Of a stretch of 64,000 nucleotides of DNA, positions 62,313-64,000 are shown in pieces. Position 1 is the first letter of the stretch. Every line of letters begins with the position of its first letter. The translations under genes and the position numbers were made by a program. The stretch covers positions 17,397,154-17,461,153 of the forward strand of contig OU342822.1 in the NCBI GenBank assembly GCA_910591455.2, given 5' to 3'. The notes under the pieces were generated by a model. The model saw only the letters and a program-made list of their open reading frames with translations, had not been told where the DNA came from and ran no database searches. Source of the stretch: Pholis gunnellus. Taxonomy: Eukaryota; Chordata; Actinopteri; Perciformes; Pholidae.

Positions 62313-64000
62313 ATGCCCTTATTTGATGGGTTGGGCAGTGGAGGAGAGAAGACTGCGATCGTTATTGACTTAGGAGCAGCGTACACGAAGTGAGTACCAG
62401 CCATTAGCATGTCGTGTTAGCATAATATGCTAACGTAGATACATTTGACACAATGAGGTAATTTAACCCAGAAATCAGACCAGACAAGGTCCCTGTCTGG
62501 TGTCCGTTGTGAGATAAAGACAATAACATGTTTACTGTTGTTCGAGTGACCTTAAATCGTTTTTGTTAATCACCTGAAAGCTGTCTGAAACCAAATGTCA
62601 CGTCACCTATCATTATATCTTACACGTCTCTCCAGCATTTAGGTTATTTACAATGAGCACACGTTATACCAGAAATGCTACTGGTACATTATTAATCTAT
62701 TTTTTTTGCTGGCAGTATATTTGGCTTCAATGCTACATAAGTTATGTCATCTTGCAGGAATTGTAGGCAAATGTATTTTATTATAAAGACGAGAAACTGT
62801 CCTGAGGCGAGTCACATGAAGATCAAGAGGACGGATTTCTTTTAATAAAGATCTCTTTGTCTACAGTTACTGTCCCACATCATTTGACACAGCTGCACTG
62901 TTTTTTTTATGCAACTTACTATAATGATCATGTCGCCCTTTGAGCCAAGTCTTTGCATGCAGTCCTTAGACTTATCTGTATTATAGAATGTCTTAAGAGT
63001 ATGAATCTCAACCTTCTCGTGAAGCCCTCCAGCTGACTGCGTCTGTTTCTTGCAGATGTGGCTTTGCAGGGGAAACGGGGCCCAGGTTCATAATTCCGAG
63101 CGAGATCCGGAAACCGGGACAGCAGCAGGTGAGACGCCACTGTGCTGTGCGGAGTGTAATCATCTGGAAAGATGTTTGGAAATTGCAAAACGTATGTAAA
63201 TGTGGTTATCTCACCTTCAGGCCATCAAAGTGGTTCAGTACAACATCAACACAGAAGAGCTCTATGTCATCCTCAAAGAGTTTATCCATTTACTGTACTT
63301 CAGGTGAGACTCTACTGCAATAAACATACACCGCTTTTAGCCGATGGAGTGGTCCAGCCTCATCACTCAATGTGTGCCTTCCCGTTTGTTTTCGATCAGG
63401 CACCTGCTGGTGAATCCTCGCGACAGAAGAGTGGTCATCATCGAGTCCATCCTCTGCCCGTCTCACTTCAGAGAGACACTCACCAAGGTTTTCTTCAAAC
63501 AGTTTGAGGTACGAAAACCAAGCACATCCGTCTTTTACAGAAGCTGCAGAGCATGTTTGGAAAAAGTCGTAATGCGTGTCACAATTTTTGGTGTTTTCCA
63601 GGTGCCGTCTGTGGTGTTTGCACCAAGTCACCTCATGGCCATCATGACTTTGGGTCTCAACTCTGCTCTGGTGATGGACTGTGGCCACACGGAGACGCTG
63701 GTGCTACCTGTATCCTTTTCCTGTAATCTTTGACCGTTTAAAGGAATATTCCCACTCTGTAGGATACGGGTTTGTTTGCCCTCTTACCCGTCATTAGGAG
63801 ACCGTTGGGTACGGGACACACAAAGACAGGAAGCAGCAGGAAATGACAAGTTCTTTTGAAGAGGAAAATAAATCCTTTAGGTTTATTGTGTATAAACTTT
63901 TATAGTTTACCGCCTTAACTGTGAACACAGGTGTATGAGTGCACTCCTATTCTGCCGGCTTGGGAGGCTTTGCCTTTGGGAGGGAACGCCATCCATAAGT
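62313..64000 (+). CDS. actr10: Actin-related protein 10 (dynactin Arp10/Arp11), 5' part; truncated by the window end
   Basis: Exons are 62313-62389, 63056-63128, 63221-63303, 63400-63508, 63602-63709 and 63931 to the window end. Phases join without a break (520 nt, 173 codons plus one base). Recognisable blocks: MPLFDGLGSGGEKTAIVIDL with GAAYTKCGFAGETGPR (actin-fold nucleotide-binding region), VVQYNINTEELY, RHLLVNPRDRRVVIIES, LCPSHFRETLTK, PSHLMAIMTLGLNSALVMDC and EALPLGGNAIHK, all close to human ACTR10 (417 aa, so the C-terminal 240 or so residues are outside). The protein sits in the pointed-end complex of dynactin with p62, p25 and p27 and helps dynein cargo transport. The donor after exon 5 (CCT|GTATCC) is weak but the acceptor and downstream match support it. 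Exon 4 was placed by its FDQ-side acceptor TTCGATCAG and matching phase. Confidence 0.95.

Noticed and set aside
1..64000. CRISPR arrays, operons, prophage or bacterial systems
   Set aside because: Spliced vertebrate genes throughout; the regular repeats are microsatellites without spacer structure.
1..64000. tRNA and rRNA genes
   Set aside because: No A/B-box plus cloverleaf candidate or rRNA-like stretch was recognised by eye; a tRNAscan or Rfam run would be needed to exclude small RNA genes.

Overview
The window looks like a stretch of a teleost fish genome, probably a percomorph. Genes are split by GT-AG introns, there are dozens of (AC)n/(GT)n microsatellites and long G or C homopolymers, and several dispersed-repeat families occur. 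Four protein-coding genes can be supported, in the order otx2(-), naa30(+), armh4/C14orf37(-), actr10(+). This matches the order and orientation of OTX2, NAA30, ARMH4 and ACTR10 on human chromosome 14q22-23. EXOC5 and AP5M1 (between OTX2 and NAA30 in human) and CCDC198 and SLC35F4 (between NAA30 and ARMH4) were not seen, so the block is compacted.

Layout. 1-25.1 kb: no recognisable protein-coding gene. It holds microsatellites, two copies of a ~500-600 bp dispersed repeat (2.5 and 13.9 kb), a fossil Myb/SANT-like transposon ORF (7.16 kb), a decayed LINE reverse-transcriptase fragment (13.04-13.68 kb), a 1.7 kb repeat with TIR-like ends carrying a nested palindromic element (19.67-21.39 kb), an orphan CpG island (23.3 kb), and unique ATTA-rich blocks that may be regulatory elements of otx2. 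25.1-27.55 kb: otx2, three coding exons on the minus strand, with a homeodomain diverged enough to suggest the teleost otx2a duplicate. 27.5-30.8 kb: its upstream region, with two candidate minus-strand promoters and a divergent plus-strand promoter that could drive an OTX2-AS1-like RNA. 31-45.7 kb: intergenic, with possible regulatory blocks and a 270-bp-armed inverted repeat at 38.2-39.4 kb. 46.0-53.4 kb: naa30, four coding exons and a long 3' UTR. 53.5-59.6 kb: armh4, seven coding exons on the minus strand, tail-to-tail with naa30. 62.2-64.0 kb: the first six coding exons of actr10, cut by the window end.

The genes are neighbours by conserved synteny rather than an operon. Otx2 is a K50 homeodomain transcription factor of the forebrain, midbrain and eye. 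Naa30 is the catalytic subunit of the NatC N-terminal acetyltransferase. Armh4 is a single-pass membrane protein. Actr10 (Arp10/Arp11) belongs to the dynactin pointed-end complex. I found no wholly new system. The most unusual items are the divergent promoter cluster at otx2, the homeodomain substitutions, a poly-G hairpin and poly-C tract in the naa30 3' UTR, the nested palindromic repeat, and a possible unannotated spliced transcript at 5.15-6.42 kb.
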